64,000 nt of DNA from Pseudomonas sp. MWU13-2105 (GTDB taxonomy: Bacteria > Pseudomonadota > Gammaproteobacteria > Pseudomonadales > Pseudomonadaceae). Positions within the stretch are counted from its first letter, which is position 1, and each line of letters opens with the position of its first letter. The translations under genes and the position numbers were made by a program. This document shows positions 9,812 to 20,272 of the stretch, one piece after another. The notes under the pieces were generated by a model. That model had not been told where the DNA came from. It did not search any database and saw only the letters and a program-made list of their open reading frames with translations. The DNA is taken from contig NZ_JALLIY010000004.1 in assembly GCF_023242315.1 (NCBI RefSeq), positions 186,001 through 250,000 on the forward strand, read 5' to 3'.

Positions 9812-10984
9812 ATGGCTTGGAATGAGCCGGGTGGCAACTCGAACAATCAGGATCCTTGGGGTGGCAAGCGCCGTAACAACGGCGACCGCAAGGGGCCGCC
9901 GGATCTCGACGAAGCCTTCCGCAAGCTGCAGGAGAGCCTGAACGGGCTGTTCGGCGGCGGTAAGAAACGCGGTGACGATGGCGGTTCGGGCGGTGGCAAG
10001 GGCGGCGGTTTCGGCCTGCTCGGCATCGGCCTTGTCGTGCTTGCGGCCATGTGGCTGTACAGCGCGGTCTACGTCGTCGATGAACAGGAGCAGGCCGTGG
10101 TGCTGCGCTTCGGCAAGTACTACGAGACCGTGGGGCCGGGCCTGAACATCTATTTCCCGCCGATCGACAAGAAGTTCATGGAGAACGTCACCCGTGAGCG
10201 GGCGTACACCAAGCAGGGCCAGATGCTGACCGAAGACGAGAACATCGTCGAAGTGCCGCTGACCGTGCAGTACAAGATCAGCAACCTGCAGGACTTCGTG
10301 CTGAACGTCGACCAGCCGGAAATCAGTCTGCAACAGGCCACCGACAGTGCCCTGCGCCATGTGGTGGGTTCCACCGCGATGGACCAGGTGCTGACCGAAG
10401 GGCGCGTGCAGATGGCCGGCGAGATCAAGGAGCGCCTGCAGCGCTTCCTCGACACCTATCGCACCGGTATCACCGTGACCCAGGTGAACGTCCAGAGCGC
10501 CGCGGCGCCACGTGAAGTGCAGGAAGCCTTTGACGACGTGATCCGTGCTCGTGAAGACGAACAGCGTTCGCGCAACCAGGCCGAAGGTTATGCCAACGGC
10601 GTGGTCCCGGAAGCCCGTGGCCAGGCCCAGCGTATCCTCGAGGATGCCAACGGCTATCGTGACGAAGTGGTTTCCCGCGCCAAGGGTGAGGCCGACCGCT
10701 TCACCAAGCTGGTGGCCGAGTACCGCAAGGCACCGGAGGTCACCCGTGAGCGTCTGTACCTGGACACCATGCAGGAAGTCTTCAGCAATACCAGCAAGGT
10801 GCTCGTGACCGGCAACAAGAACGGCCAGAGCAACCTGCTTTACCTGCCGCTGGACAAGATGATCCAGAGCGGTTCGGGCGGCAGTTCGCCGGCCAAGGGC
10901 GTGGGGCCGATGGCCAGTGGCAACACTGATGTCACGCCGCATATCACCGAGCCGCAACCCACACGCACCCGGGAGAGCCGCTGA
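9812..10984 (+). CDS. hflK: FtsH protease regulator HflK (SPFH/band 7 family)
   Basis: With HflC it forms a large membrane vault around FtsH and limits access of substrates. A Gly/Asn-rich cytoplasmic N-terminus (about 75 residues) precedes one membrane segment (FGLLGIGLVVLAAMWLYSAVYVV), then the periplasmic SPFH domain (EQAVVLRFGKYYETVGPGLN). A long Glu/Arg/Ala-rich coiled coil follows. The 390-residue start MAWNEPGGNS is chosen because TGGAGAG precedes it and it is the usual Pseudomonas N-terminus; an in-frame TTG at 9788 is less likely. It overlaps hflC by one base (TGATG). Confidence 0.95.
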   Translation: MAWNEPGGNSNNQDPWGGKRRNNGDRKGPPDLDEAFRKLQESLNGLFGGGKKRGDDGGSGGGKGGGFGLLGIGLVVLAAMWLYSAVYVVDEQEQAVVLRFGKYYETVGPGLNIYFPPIDKKFMENVTRERAYTKQGQMLTEDENIVEVPLTVQYKISNLQDFVLNVDQPEISLQQATDSALRHVVGSTAMDQVLTEGRVQMAGEIKERLQRFLDTYRTGITVTQVNVQSAAAPREVQEAFDDVIRAREDEQRSRNQAEGYANGVVPEARGQAQRILEDANGYRDEVVSRAKGEADRFTKLVAEYRKAPEVTRERLYLDTMQEVFSNTSKVLVTGNKNGQSNLLYLPLDKMIQSGSGGSSPAKGVGPMASGNTDVTPHITEPQPTRTRESR

Positions 10985-11853
10985 TGAGCAATAAATCACT
11001 GATCGCCCTGATCCTCGGGGTCATCGTGGCGGTGGCTGCCTGGAACTGCTTCTACATCGTGTTGCAGACCGAACGGGCCGTCCTGCTGCAGTTCGGCCGT
11101 GTGGTCGAGGCGGATGTCCAGCCAGGCCTGCATGTGAAGCTTCCTTACGTCAACCAGGTGCGCAAGTTCGACGCCCGCCTGATGACCCTGGATGCCCCGA
11201 CACAGCGCTTCCTGACCCTGGAAAAGAAAGCGGTGATGGTCGATGCCTACGCCAAATGGCGGGTCAAGGACGCCGAGCGCTTCTACACCGCGACTTCCGG
11301 CCTCAAGCAGATCGCCGACGAGCGTTTGTCCCGGCGCCTGGAGTCAGGCCTGCGTGACCAGTTCGGTAAGCGTACCCTGCACGAGGTGGTCTCTGGCGAA
11401 CGCGACGCGCTGATGGCTGACATCACCGCCTCGCTGAATGCCATGGCCGCCAAGGAGCTGGGGATCGAGGTGGTCGATGTCCGGGTCAAGGCCATCGACC
11501 TGCCGAAGGAAGTCAATCGCAGCGTTTTCGAGCGCATGAGCACCGAGCGTGAGCGCGAGGCTCGCGAGCACCGCGCCAAGGGTAACGAACTGGCCGAAGG
11601 CATCCGTGCCGACGCCGATCGCCAGCGTCGTGTGTTGTTGGCCGAAGCTTATCGCCAGTCGGAAGAAGCCCGTGGTGATGGTGACGCCCAGGCCGCCGCA
11701 ATCTATTCCAAGGCCTACGGCCAGGACCAGGAGTTCTACGCGTTCTATCGTAGCCTGCGTGCCTACCGTGAAAGCTTTGCGGACAAGAGCGACGTACTGG
11801 TGCTGGATCCGAGCAGCGACTTTTTCCGCTACCTGGAAAAAGCCAAGCCCTGA
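10984..11853 (+). CDS. hflC: FtsH protease regulator HflC
   Basis: Partner of HflK in the HflKC complex. An N-terminal signal-anchor (SLIALILGVIVAVAAWNCFYIV) precedes an SPFH domain (TERAVLLQFGRVVEADVQPGLHVK) and a coiled-coil region rich in Glu, Arg and Ala (STEREREAREHRAKGNELAE). The 289-residue length is normal. Translation is coupled to hflK. The gene ends just before two hairpins that probably close this operon. A small DUF2065 gene that I remember following hflC in some relatives is not visible here. Confidence 0.95.
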   Translation: MSNKSLIALILGVIVAVAAWNCFYIVLQTERAVLLQFGRVVEADVQPGLHVKLPYVNQVRKFDARLMTLDAPTQRFLTLEKKAVMVDAYAKWRVKDAERFYTATSGLKQIADERLSRRLESGLRDQFGKRTLHEVVSGERDALMADITASLNAMAAKELGIEVVDVRVKAIDLPKEVNRSVFERMSTEREREAREHRAKGNELAEGIRADADRQRRVLLAEAYRQSEEARGDGDAQAAAIYSKAYGQDQEFYAFYRSLRAYRESFADKSDVLVLDPSSDFFRYLEKAKP

Positions 11854-11877
11854 TCCAAAACGCGTCATGTCCCCCCT

Positions 11878-11963
11878 CCGCCCGGCAGCTAAAACGCCGG
11901 GCGGGGTGATCCTTTCGGAAAACGGGTGTATGATGCGGCAGCCGGGAAATTCCCGGCTTTTTT
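11878..11963 (+). terminator. Hairpin pair ending the hflX-hflK-hflC transcript
   Basis: A 9-bp stem (CCGCCCGGC at 11878-11886 with GCCGGGCGG at 11896-11904) is followed by a second, terminator-like hairpin at 11941-11957 (GCCGGGA, 3-base loop, TCCCGGC) with a run of six T at 11958-11963. The second has all the features of an intrinsic terminator; the first lacks a T run. Confidence 0.7.
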
Positions 11964-12146
11964 GCGTCTGCATGTTTGGTTGGCAGACGGCGGGTTGATC
12001 GACCCGACAGGTTTTTCGAGGAAAGTGGTAGGCGAAGCCGGTTTCAGGCTGTTCGTCGCGTCGTTCTTGCGCGCGTGTTAACCATTTTCTGCTTCACTCA
12101 AGGCTCGCCTGTGGGCTTGCTGCCCAGATCATAGGGGAAAGGCGTA

Positions 12147-13334
12147 ATGGCAACGGTAGATCGCTGGCTCCTGCCAGATGGCATCGAAGAAGTACTGCCG
12201 CCTGAAGCGGCGCGCATCGAAGTGGCGCGGCGCCAGGTGTTGGACCTGTTCCAGAGCTGGGGCTATGAGTTCGTTGTCACCCCGCATATCGAATATCTGG
12301 AATCCTTGTTGACCGGTGCCGGCCAGGACCTGGACCTGCGCACCTTCAAGGTCATCGACCCGCAGTCGGGCCGGCAAATGGGTTTCCGCGCTGACATCAC
12401 GCCGCAGGTGGCGCGTATCGACGCCCACACCCTGCGTCGCGAAGGTCCGAGCCGCCTGTGCTACGCCGGCAGCGTGCTGCATGCGCAGCCGCGGGCCTTG
12501 TCGTCCTCGCGCAGCCCGATCCAGTTGGGTGCCGAGTTGTATGGCGATGCCAGTCCGAGCAGCGACGTCGAGGTCATCAGCCTGATGCTGGCAATGCTGC
12601 AACTGGCCGATGTGCCGGATGTGCACATGGACCTCGGCCACGTCGGTATCTACCGTGGCCTGGCCCGCGCCGCCGGCTTGTCCGGCGAAGTGGAGCAACA
12701 GTTGTTCGATGCCCTGCAGCGCAAGGCGATCGATGAAGTGATCCAGCTGACCGAAGGTCTGCCGGCCGACCTGGCCGCGATGCTGCGGGCGCTGGTGGAT
12801 CTGTGTGGCGGCCGTGAAGTGCTGGCGGCGGCGCGTGAGCGCCTGGCCGGTGCGCCGGCACAGGTCGCGGCGGCGCTGGATGACCTGCTGGCGATCGCCG
12901 AGCGGTTGTCCGCACGCTTCCCGCAGTTGCCACTGTATTTCGACCTGGGCGAGCTGCGCGGTTACCACTACCACACCGGTGTGGTGTTCGCGGTGTTCGT
13001 GCCGGGTGTCGGCCAGGCCATCGCCCAGGGCGGTCGCTATGACGACATCGGCGCGGACTTCGGTCGTGCGCGGCCGGCAACGGGCTTTTCCACCGATTTG
13101 AAAACCCTGGTGACCCTGGGGCGTGCCGAGATCGAGCTACCGTCTGGCGGTATCTGGATGCCTGACAGCACGGATGCGGCACTCTGGCAGTTGGTTTGCC
13201 AGTTGCGCGGCGAGGGTCAGCGTGTGGTCCAGGGCTTGCCCGGACAACCATTGGCCGCCGCCCGCGAAGCGGACTGCGACCGGCAATTGATTCAGCAGAA
13301 CGGGCTTTGGCAAGTATTGCCGCTGGCTTCTTGA
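12147..13334 (+). CDS. hisZ: ATP phosphoribosyltransferase regulatory subunit
   Basis: HisRS-like paralogue without aminoacylation activity. It assembles with the short form of HisG to carry out and feedback-regulate the first step of histidine synthesis. The class II synthetase-like core is visible as [34 protein letters not shown] and [14 protein letters not shown] followed by GGRYDD. At 395 residues it matches the family. The ATG at 12147 follows GGGGAAAGG. It lies 54 bases upstream of purA, as I recall for Pseudomonas generally. Confidence 0.95.
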   Translation: MATVDRWLLPDGIEEVLPPEAARIEVARRQVLDLFQSWGYEFVVTPHIEYLESLLTGAGQDLDLRTFKVIDPQSGRQMGFRADITPQVARIDAHTLRREGPSRLCYAGSVLHAQPRALSSSRSPIQLGAELYGDASPSSDVEVISLMLAMLQLADVPDVHMDLGHVGIYRGLARAAGLSGEVEQQLFDALQRKAIDEVIQLTEGLPADLAAMLRALVDLCGGREVLAAARERLAGAPAQVAAALDDLLAIAERLSARFPQLPLYFDLGELRGYHYHTGVVFAVFVPGVGQAIAQGGRYDDIGADFGRARPATGFSTDLKTLVTLGRAEIELPSGGIWMPDSTDAALWQLVCQLRGEGQRVVQGLPGQPLAAAREADCDRQLIQQNGLWQVLPLAS

Positions 13335-14681
<1,347 letters not shown>

Positions 14682-14700
14682 TAAGCCGTTGATGTAGATC

Positions 14701-14733
14701 ACAAAGGGTCCCTTTTGGGGCCCTTTGTCGTTT
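14701..14733 (+). terminator. Rho-independent terminator after purA
   Basis: A 12-bp nearly perfect stem (ACAAAGGGTCCC and GGGGCCCTTTGT, one G-T pair) with a TTTT loop lies 20 bases after the purA stop and is followed by a short T-rich tail. Confidence 0.8.
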
Positions 14734-14745
14734 CTGCCTGTTGTT

Positions 14746-14761
14746 CGGCACGAGCCTTGCT
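14746..14761 (+). promoter_or_regulatory. Candidate sigma-54 (-24/-12) promoter of the chemoreceptor gene
   Basis: CGGCACGAGCCTTGCT has GG at 14747-14748 and GC at 14759-14760 separated by exactly 10 bases, matching the TGGCACG-N4-TTGCW consensus except at the first base. Predicted transcription would start near 14772, about 50 bases before the GTG at 14822. Sigma-54 control is established for many flagellar genes in Pseudomonas, so it is plausible for a chemoreceptor. Confidence 0.55.
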
Positions 14762-14821
14762 GGGATTATCCTCTAAAAAGGGTGCCATCAAATTAATGGC
14801 GCCAAAGTCGAGGAATCTCCA

Positions 14822-16756
14822 GTGTCGGCCATTCTCTCACTGTTACAAAGCCGTCTATTGCGGCCTGTGTTCGTTACCCTGGGTATCGCCCTTTTGGTGC
14901 AGGTGCTGGTGGCGGTCGCTCTGACCCGAAGCACGGTGACTGCGTTGGAGGCGGATCTGGGCGCTCGCCTGGGTATCGACAGCCAGAAGTTGTCCGGCGA
15001 GTTGGAGCAGGCGGGCAAGGAAGTTACGTCAAGTCTTGATGCTCTTTCGGTCAATACGCGCCAGCGCCTGAACAGCGGTTTGTCCTCGCGACTGAAGGAT
15101 GAGCAGGGCCAGTTGCGCACTGCGTTGGAGAAGGATCTGAAGGATTCGGCCAATGACATGGCGCAATTGCTCGCCTCCGTGGCCCCCCGGGCCATGTGGG
15201 ATAACGATGTGCCGACACTTTCCGAGTTCGCCCGCCGTGCCCAGCGTAATCCGAACGTACTGTTCGTAGTCTATGACGATGCGACCGGCGAGCACCTGAC
15301 CCGCTACCTGAACCGGGAAAACCCGATCAACCAGGCTCTTTTGGCAAAGGGTGAGGGGGAGCGGGCGCTGGACAAGGTGCTCAGCGCGGCGAAGAACGAT
15401 CCGTCGGTCTACTACCTTGAAGCTTCGATCAGCCCCAATGGCGTGGAGATCGGCAAGGTTCGCATGGGGGTTTCCACGGCCTCGGTCGAGACCGACCTGA
15501 AGGCCCTGGACCTGCGTTTCGCGGCCTTGATCGCCAGCAGCGACAAGCTGGTGGGCGACAGCCTGCAAGGGGCGTCGGCGGACAGTTCCAAGGCCATGCA
15601 GGCCCGCTTGCAATCGGCCCAGGCCACTGCTTCGCAAATGCAGGCCAACACCACCGCAACCGTGCAGGACGCGGCGCAGACCTTGCGCTGGCGGATCGGC
15701 ATGGGCCTGGCCCTGGTCGGTCTCGGTGTGTTGCTGTTGTTGGCGGTGGTGCTCGGGCGGCGAGTGGTGAACAAGCTGCATCTGCTGATTGCGGCCCTGA
15801 ATGACCTGGCGGCCGGGGAGGGGGACCTGACCAAGCGGGTCCAGCTCAACAGCAATGACGAGATTGGCGACATGGCCTCGGCGGTGAACCGCTTTGTCGA
15901 CAAGTTGCAGCCGATCGTGCGCGAAGCGGGGGATGTGGCCCAGCGTACCGGGGTGGAAATCGGCCAGATGACCTTGCGCAATGCCGGTGCCGATGCGGCC
16001 GCGAATTTGCAGCGTGACGAAGTGGCGCAGAGCCTGCGCGAATTGTCGAAGATGGCTGACGATGCGCAGACCGAAAGCCATGCGATGCAGGCGGCATTGA
16101 AGCAGGTGGTGGATATTCGCCAGGCGACCGATGAAAACACCCGGACTTCGACCCAGGTCGGCAATCTGATCGAGGCGTTGGCCGGGCAGGTGGATACCGG
16201 TGCCAAGGTGATCGAGCGGCTGGCGCAGCAGAGTGAGCAGATTGAGGTGGTGCTGACGGTGATCCACGGGATTGCCGAGCAGACCAACCTGCTGGCCCTG
16301 AACGCGGCCATCGAAGCGGCGCGGGCGGGTGAAACCGGTCGCGGGTTTGCCGTGGTGGCGGATGAGGTGCGGGCCTTGGCGAGCAAGACGCAAAGTTCCA
16401 CGGGTGATATCCAGGCGCATATCGGTGCCTTGCAGCAGGGCGCGCGGGAGGCCGTGGCCGCTATCGGCCAGGCGGGGCGCCAGGCCAGTGAGGGATTGGC
16501 GGTGTTGCGCAGCAGTGTGAAGTTGCAGCAGAGCGTGCAGTCTTCGGTGGAGCAGGTGCATGCGGCGATTGGCCTGGCGACCCAGGCGGCGGCCCATCAG
16601 GCCGAGGGCGCGCATGCGGTGCGTGGGCGGGTCGAGGTGATCCATGCCCAGGCCGAGCGTGCGGCGCAGGCGGTGGTGGAGACCACGGCCAGCGGCAAGG
16701 TGCTGGACAGCCTGGCGGGGCAACTCAAGGCGAGCCTGGGGCAGTTCCGGGCCTGA
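14822..16756 (+). CDS. Methyl-accepting chemotaxis protein
   Basis: Transmembrane chemoreceptor feeding CheA/CheW. TM1 spans about residues 14-35 ([19 protein letters not shown]), followed by a periplasmic sensor region of roughly 250 residues whose ligand class I cannot name. TM2 lies at about 291-311 ([20 protein letters not shown]). A HAMP domain follows ([15 protein letters not shown]). The cytoplasmic hairpin tip at about 485-505 reads [19 protein letters not shown], the signature CheW/CheA-binding loop. Total length is 644 residues. The start is a GTG at 14822 with GAGGAA upstream. No C-terminal CheR-binding pentapeptide is evident. Confidence 0.93.
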   Translation: MSAILSLLQSRLLRPVFVTLGIALLVQVLVAVALTRSTVTALEADLGARLGIDSQKLSGELEQAGKEVTSSLDALSVNTRQRLNSGLSSRLKDEQGQLRTALEKDLKDSANDMAQLLASVAPRAMWDNDVPTLSEFARRAQRNPNVLFVVYDDATGEHLTRYLNRENPINQALLAKGEGERALDKVLSAAKNDPSVYYLEASISPNGVEIGKVRMGVSTASVETDLKALDLRFAALIASSDKLVGDSLQGASADSSKAMQARLQSAQATASQMQANTTATVQDAAQTLRWRIGMGLALVGLGVLLLLAVVLGRRVVNKLHLLIAALNDLAAGEGDLTKRVQLNSNDEIGDMASAVNRFVDKLQPIVREAGDVAQRTGVEIGQMTLRNAGADAAANLQRDEVAQSLRELSKMADDAQTESHAMQAALKQVVDIRQATDENTRTSTQVGNLIEALAGQVDTGAKVIERLAQQSEQIEVVLTVIHGIAEQTNLLALNAAIEAARAGETGRGFAVVADEVRALASKTQSSTGDIQAHIGALQQGAREAVAAIGQAGRQASEGLAVLRSSVKLQQSVQSSVEQVHAAIGLATQAAAHQAEGAHAVRGRVEVIHAQAERAAQAVVETTASGKVLDSLAGQLKASLGQFRA

Positions 16757-16774
16757 CCGGGGCGTCAGTGCCGG

Positions 16775-16889
16775 CCTCTTCGCGGCGGTGCGGCGATCCG
16801 ACAAGCTCTGCTCCCACAGGTTTTGTGTCTCTGCGCCAATCTGTGGTCAGGCGCGGACACTGTGGGAGCGGAGCTTGCCCGCGAAGAGG
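16775..16889. repeat. REP-type inverted pair
   Basis: Two arms, CCTCTTCGCGG...AGCTCTGCTCCCACAG and CTGTGGGAGCGGAGCTTG...CGCGAAGAGG, form a long imperfect palindrome between the chemoreceptor gene and the tRNA genes. The CTGTGGGAGC...GAGCTTGCCCGCGAAG core is a common REP form in Pseudomonas. Confidence 0.7.
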
Positions 16890-16975
16890 GTCTCAAGGTC
16901 GACAAAGTACGGACCTGTGGCTGGGCAGCCACATGGGTGTGGTGTGTTCAGGAGAAATGATGGGGCCATAAACGC

Positions 16976-16997
16976 AAAAACCCGCTTTCGCGGGTTT
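16976..16997 (-). terminator. Terminator of the downstream tRNA-Leu copy
   Basis: AAACCCGCGAAAGCGGGTTT read on the minus strand, a 7-8 bp GC stem with a GAAA-type loop followed by T residues, 37 bases after the CCA end of the tRNA at 17034. Confidence 0.85.
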
Positions 16998-17033
16998 CTG
17001 TGAAATTCCAGAGCATTACTCTGAAACTTGAAT

Positions 17034-17120
17034 TGGTGCCCAGAAGAAGACTCGAACTTCCACGACCTTGCGGTCACCAGCACCTGAAGCTGGCGTGTCT
17101 ACCAATTTCACCATCTGGGC
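17034..17120 (-). tRNA. tRNA-Leu (anticodon CAG)
   Basis: The minus strand gives an 87-base class II tRNA with acceptor stem GCCCAGA/TCTGGGC, discriminator A and encoded CCA. It has a D loop with AATTGGTAGAC, anticodon loop TTCAGGT (anticodon CAG, reads CUG), a variable arm TGACCGCAAGGTCG and T loop TTCGAGT. CUG is the dominant Leu codon in this GC-rich genome. It is the promoter-distal copy of a tandem pair. Confidence 0.97.
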
Positions 17121-17155
17121 AGCATCAGCAGCGTTGCACGCCGTTGATGGACCGC

Positions 17156-17184
17156 ACTATACGGAGAGCCTTTTGATCTGTAAA
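17156..17184 (-). promoter_or_regulatory. Sigma-70 promoter of the first tRNA-Leu copy
   Basis: Read on the minus strand: TTTACA (17179-17184), a 17-base spacer and TATAGT (17156-17161), ending 35 bases before the mature tRNA 5' end. Confidence 0.85.
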
Positions 17185-17290
17185 CCCCTGTTTTTGCTTT
17201 TAATTAAATCTCAGGTGCGAGTTCGCGGTTCGTCGGGCCATGCTGGGGTGGGGCGTGAGGGTTCAGCTTGTTTTCCGGGAGCTGAAACGC

Positions 17291-17314
17291 AAAAACCCGC
17301 TTTCGCGGGTTTTT
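17291..17314 (-). terminator. Terminator of the upstream tRNA-Leu copy
   Basis: A stem of AAAACCCGC/GCGGGTTTT with loop GAAA, almost identical to the hairpin at 16976-16997, lies between the two tRNA genes. Each copy can therefore be an independent transcription unit. Confidence 0.85.
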
Positions 17315-17348
17315 GTGAGATTCCAGAGTGTTACTCTGAAACTTGAAT

Positions 17349-17435
17349 TGGTGCCCAGAAGAAGACTCGAACTTCCACGACCTTGCGGTCACCAGCACCT
17401 GAAGCTGGCGTGTCTACCAATTTCACCATCTGGGC
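17349..17435 (-). tRNA. tRNA-Leu (anticodon CAG), second copy
   Basis: Identical over the 87 mature bases to the tRNA at 17034-17120, offset by exactly 315 bases, with the same encoded CCA and the same anticodon loop TTCAGGT. Flanking promoter and terminator are also duplicated. Confidence 0.97.
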
Positions 17436-17469
17436 AGTATCGCCAACGTCTCCGTCGTCGATGGCGCGC

Positions 17470-17498
17470 ACTATACGGAGGCGCCTTTGAAGTGTAAA
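17470..17498 (-). promoter_or_regulatory. Sigma-70 promoter of the second tRNA-Leu copy
   Basis: On the minus strand TTTACA (17493-17498), 17 bases, TATAGT (17470-17475). Hexamers and spacing are the same as for the other copy while the spacer sequence differs, so promoter function appears to be under selection. Confidence 0.85.
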
Positions 17499-17659
17499 CC
17501 CCTGTCATGAAAAAAACTTGGAAAAACGCTTCAATGTGCTTCTCATGGCATTTTTCACGCCGACAAATGGGTTTTAAGGCCGCCTATGTGCCTGAAATTT
17601 CCCGTTTCAATACGCGTATGCCAAACTAACCCGCATATAGACAAGGTGAAATTTATCTA

Positions 17660-20272
17660 ATGGCCGATTGGCAGTCCCTCGATCCCGAGGCCGCTCGTGA
17701 AGCGGAAAAATACGAAAACCCCATTCCTAGCCGCGAACTTATCCTGGCGCACCTGTCCGAGCGTGGATCGCCGGCCAGTCGCGAGGAGCTGGTGGATGAG
17801 TTCGGCCTGACCACTGAGGATCAGATCGAGGCTCTGCGCCGCCGCCTTCGTGCCATGGAGCGCGATGCGCAACTGATTTACACCCGTCGCGGCACCTATG
17901 CGCCGGTGGACAAGCTTGACCTGATCCTCGGCCGCATCGCCGGTCACCGCGACGGTTTCGGTTTCCTGATCCCGGACGACGGCAGCGACGACCTGTTCAT
18001 GAGCCCGGCGCAAATGCGCCTGGTGTTCGATGGCGACCGCGCCCTGGCACGGGTTTCCGGTCTGGACCGGCGCGGGCGCCGTGAAGGCGTGATCGTCGAA
18101 GTGGTGTCCCGGGCACACGAAAGCATCGTCGGGCGTTACTTCGAAGAAGGCGGCATCGGCTTCGTCGTGGCGGACAACCCGAAGATCCAGCAGGAAGTGC
18201 TGGTGACCCCGGGCCGCAACGCCGACGCCCGGGTCGGTCAGTTCGTCGAGGTGAAGATCACCCACTGGCCGACGCCGCGCTTCCAGCCCCAGGGCGACGT
18301 GATCGAAGTGGTGGGCAACTACATGGCGCCCGGCATGGAAATCGATGTCGCGCTGCGCACCTACGACATTCCCCACGTCTGGCCCGAGGCCGTGCTCAAG
18401 GAAGCGGCCAAGCTCAAGCCGGAAGTCGAGGAGAAGGACAAGGAGAAGCGCATTGACCTGCGCCATCTGCCGTTCGTCACCATCGACGGCGAAGACGCCC
18501 GCGACTTCGACGATGCGGTCTATTGCGAAGCCACGCCGGGCAAGCTGCGGCTGTTCTCCGGCGGCTGGAAGTTGTACGTGGCGATTGCCGACGTTTCCAG
18601 CTACGTGAAGATCGGTTCGGCGCTGGATGCCGAATCCCAGGTGCGCGGTAACTCGGTGTACTTCCCCGAGCGCGTCGTACCGATGCTGCCTGAGCAATTG
18701 TCCAACGGCCTGTGCTCGCTGAACCCGCATGTCGACCGTCTGGCGATGGTCTGCGAGATGACCATCAACAAAAGCGGGCAGATGACCGACTACGTGTTCT
18801 ACGAAGCGGTGATCCACTCCCATGCACGCCTGACCTACAACAAGGTCAGCGCGATCCTGGAGCAGCCGAAGACCACCGAGGCGAAGAAGCTGCGTGGCGA
18901 GTATTCGGAAGTGGTTCCGGATCTCAAGCAGCTCTACGCCCTGTACAAAGTATTGCTGGCGGCGCGGCATACCCGTGGCGCCATCGACTTTGAAACCCAG
19001 GAAACGCGGATCATCTTCGGTTCCGAGCGCAAGATCGCGGAAATCCGTCCGACCACCCGTAACGATGCACACAAGCTGATCGAGGAGTGCATGCTGGCGG
19101 CCAACGTGGCCACCGCCGAGTTCCTCAAGAAGCACGAGATTCCGGCGTTGTACCGGGTCCACGACGGCCCGCCGCCGGAGCGCCTGGAAAAACTCCGGGC
19201 CTTCCTCGGTGAGCTGGGCCTGTCCCTGCACAAGGGCAAGGACGGTCCGTCGCCGAAGGATTACCAGGCGTTGCTGGCCAGTATCCAGAGCCGCCCGGAT
19301 TTCCACCTGATCCAGACCGTGATGCTGCGCTCCCTGAGCCAGGCGGTGTACAGCGCCGATAACCAGGGCCACTTCGGCCTGAATTACGAGGCCTATACCC
19401 ACTTCACCTCGCCGATCCGCCGTTACCCGGACCTGCTGACGCACCGCGCGATCCGCAGCGTCATCCACTCCAAGCAGGATACGCCGCACGTGCGGCGTGC
19501 CGGCGCGATGACCATTCCGAAGGCGCGGATCTATCCGTACGACGAAGCGGCGCTGGAGCAGTTGGGTGAACAGTGCTCGATGAGTGAGCGGCGTGCCGAC
19601 GAAGCGACCCGCGACGTGGTGAACTGGCTCAAGTGCGAGTTCATGAAGGATCGCGTCGGCGAGTCGTTCCCGGGCGTGGTCACCGCCGTGACCGGTTTCG
19701 GCTTGTTCGTCGAGCTGACCGATATCTACGTCGAAGGCCTGGTGCATGTCACCGCCTTGCCGGGTGATTACTACCATTTCGATCCGGTTCATCACCGCCT
19801 GGCGGGTGAGCGTACCGGTCGCAGCTTCCGTCTCGGCGATACGGTGGAAGTGAAGGTCATGCGCGTCGACCTCGACGAGCGCAAGATCGACTTCGAAATG
19901 GCCGAGAAAACCCTCAATGCGCCGATCGGTCGCAAGAAGCGCGGGGCTGAAACCAGCGCTCCTGCTCCGGCAGCGGTCGAGAAAGCAGCGGAGCCGGCGA
20001 AGGCCGGGCGCCGTGGCGTGACCGCGAAGAAATCGGACGATGCCTATCGTCCCAGCGATGCGGCGGCAAAAAACGCCGAAGTGCGCAGAAGTCGTGAACT
20101 GAAGCAGGCGTTGTTGGCCGAAGCCAAGAACGGCGGTAAAGGCAAGACCGAGGGAAAGCCCGCACGCGGGACTCCGCCGGAAAAGCCGAGCAAGCATCGT
20201 AAAGGCCCGCCAAAAGCGGGCGCTGGTCCCGCGAAAAGCGGCGGGGCACGTAAACCCAAGGGCAAGTCATGA
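17660..20272 (+). CDS. rnr: Ribonuclease R
   Basis: Processive 3'-5' exoribonuclease that degrades structured RNA and takes part in rRNA and tmRNA quality control. An N-terminal winged-helix region (residues 25-75, ILAHLSERGSPASREEL) and cold-shock domains precede the RNB catalytic core, with DGEDARDFDDAVY at about 276-288 supplying the Asp residues that bind magnesium. An S1 domain near residue 680 (GVVTAVTGFGLFVELTDIYVE) follows. The Lys/Ala/Gly-rich tail of about 100 residues matches the basic tail of RNase R. The total of 870 residues is normal. Its stop overlaps the rlmB start (ATGA), so the two are coupled. Confidence 0.96.
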   Translation: MADWQSLDPEAAREAEKYENPIPSRELILAHLSERGSPASREELVDEFGLTTEDQIEALRRRLRAMERDAQLIYTRRGTYAPVDKLDLILGRIAGHRDGFGFLIPDDGSDDLFMSPAQMRLVFDGDRALARVSGLDRRGRREGVIVEVVSRAHESIVGRYFEEGGIGFVVADNPKIQQEVLVTPGRNADARVGQFVEVKITHWPTPRFQPQGDVIEVVGNYMAPGMEIDVALRTYDIPHVWPEAVLKEAAKLKPEVEEKDKEKRIDLRHLPFVTIDGEDARDFDDAVYCEATPGKLRLFSGGWKLYVAIADVSSYVKIGSALDAESQVRGNSVYFPERVVPMLPEQLSNGLCSLNPHVDRLAMVCEMTINKSGQMTDYVFYEAVIHSHARLTYNKVSAILEQPKTTEAKKLRGEYSEVVPDLKQLYALYKVLLAARHTRGAIDFETQETRIIFGSERKIAEIRPTTRNDAHKLIEECMLAANVATAEFLKKHEIPALYRVHDGPPPERLEKLRAFLGELGLSLHKGKDGPSPKDYQALLASIQSRPDFHLIQTVMLRSLSQAVYSADNQGHFGLNYEAYTHFTSPIRRYPDLLTHRAIRSVIHSKQDTPHVRRAGAMTIPKARIYPYDEAALEQLGEQCSMSERRADEATRDVVNWLKCEFMKDRVGESFPGVVTAVTGFGLFVELTDIYVEGLVHVTALPGDYYHFDPVHHRLAGERTGRSFRLGDTVEVKVMRVDLDERKIDFEMAEKTLNAPIGRKKRGAETSAPAPAAVEKAAEPAKAGRRGVTAKKSDDAYRPSDAAAKNAEVRRSRELKQALLAEAKNGGKGKTEGKPARGTPPEKPSKHRKGPPKAGAGPAKSGGARKPKGKS

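Noticed and set aside
8159..10999. A 946-codon open frame on the minus strand opposite hfq-hflX-hflK
   Set aside because: Antisense shadow of three well-conserved genes in GC-rich DNA; no ribosome binding site and no family-like sequence (runs of His, Gln, Arg typical of antisense frames).
17657..20197. An 846-codon minus-strand frame opposite rnr
   Set aside because: Mirrors the codon pattern of RNase R and has no start signals; a shadow of the coding strand.
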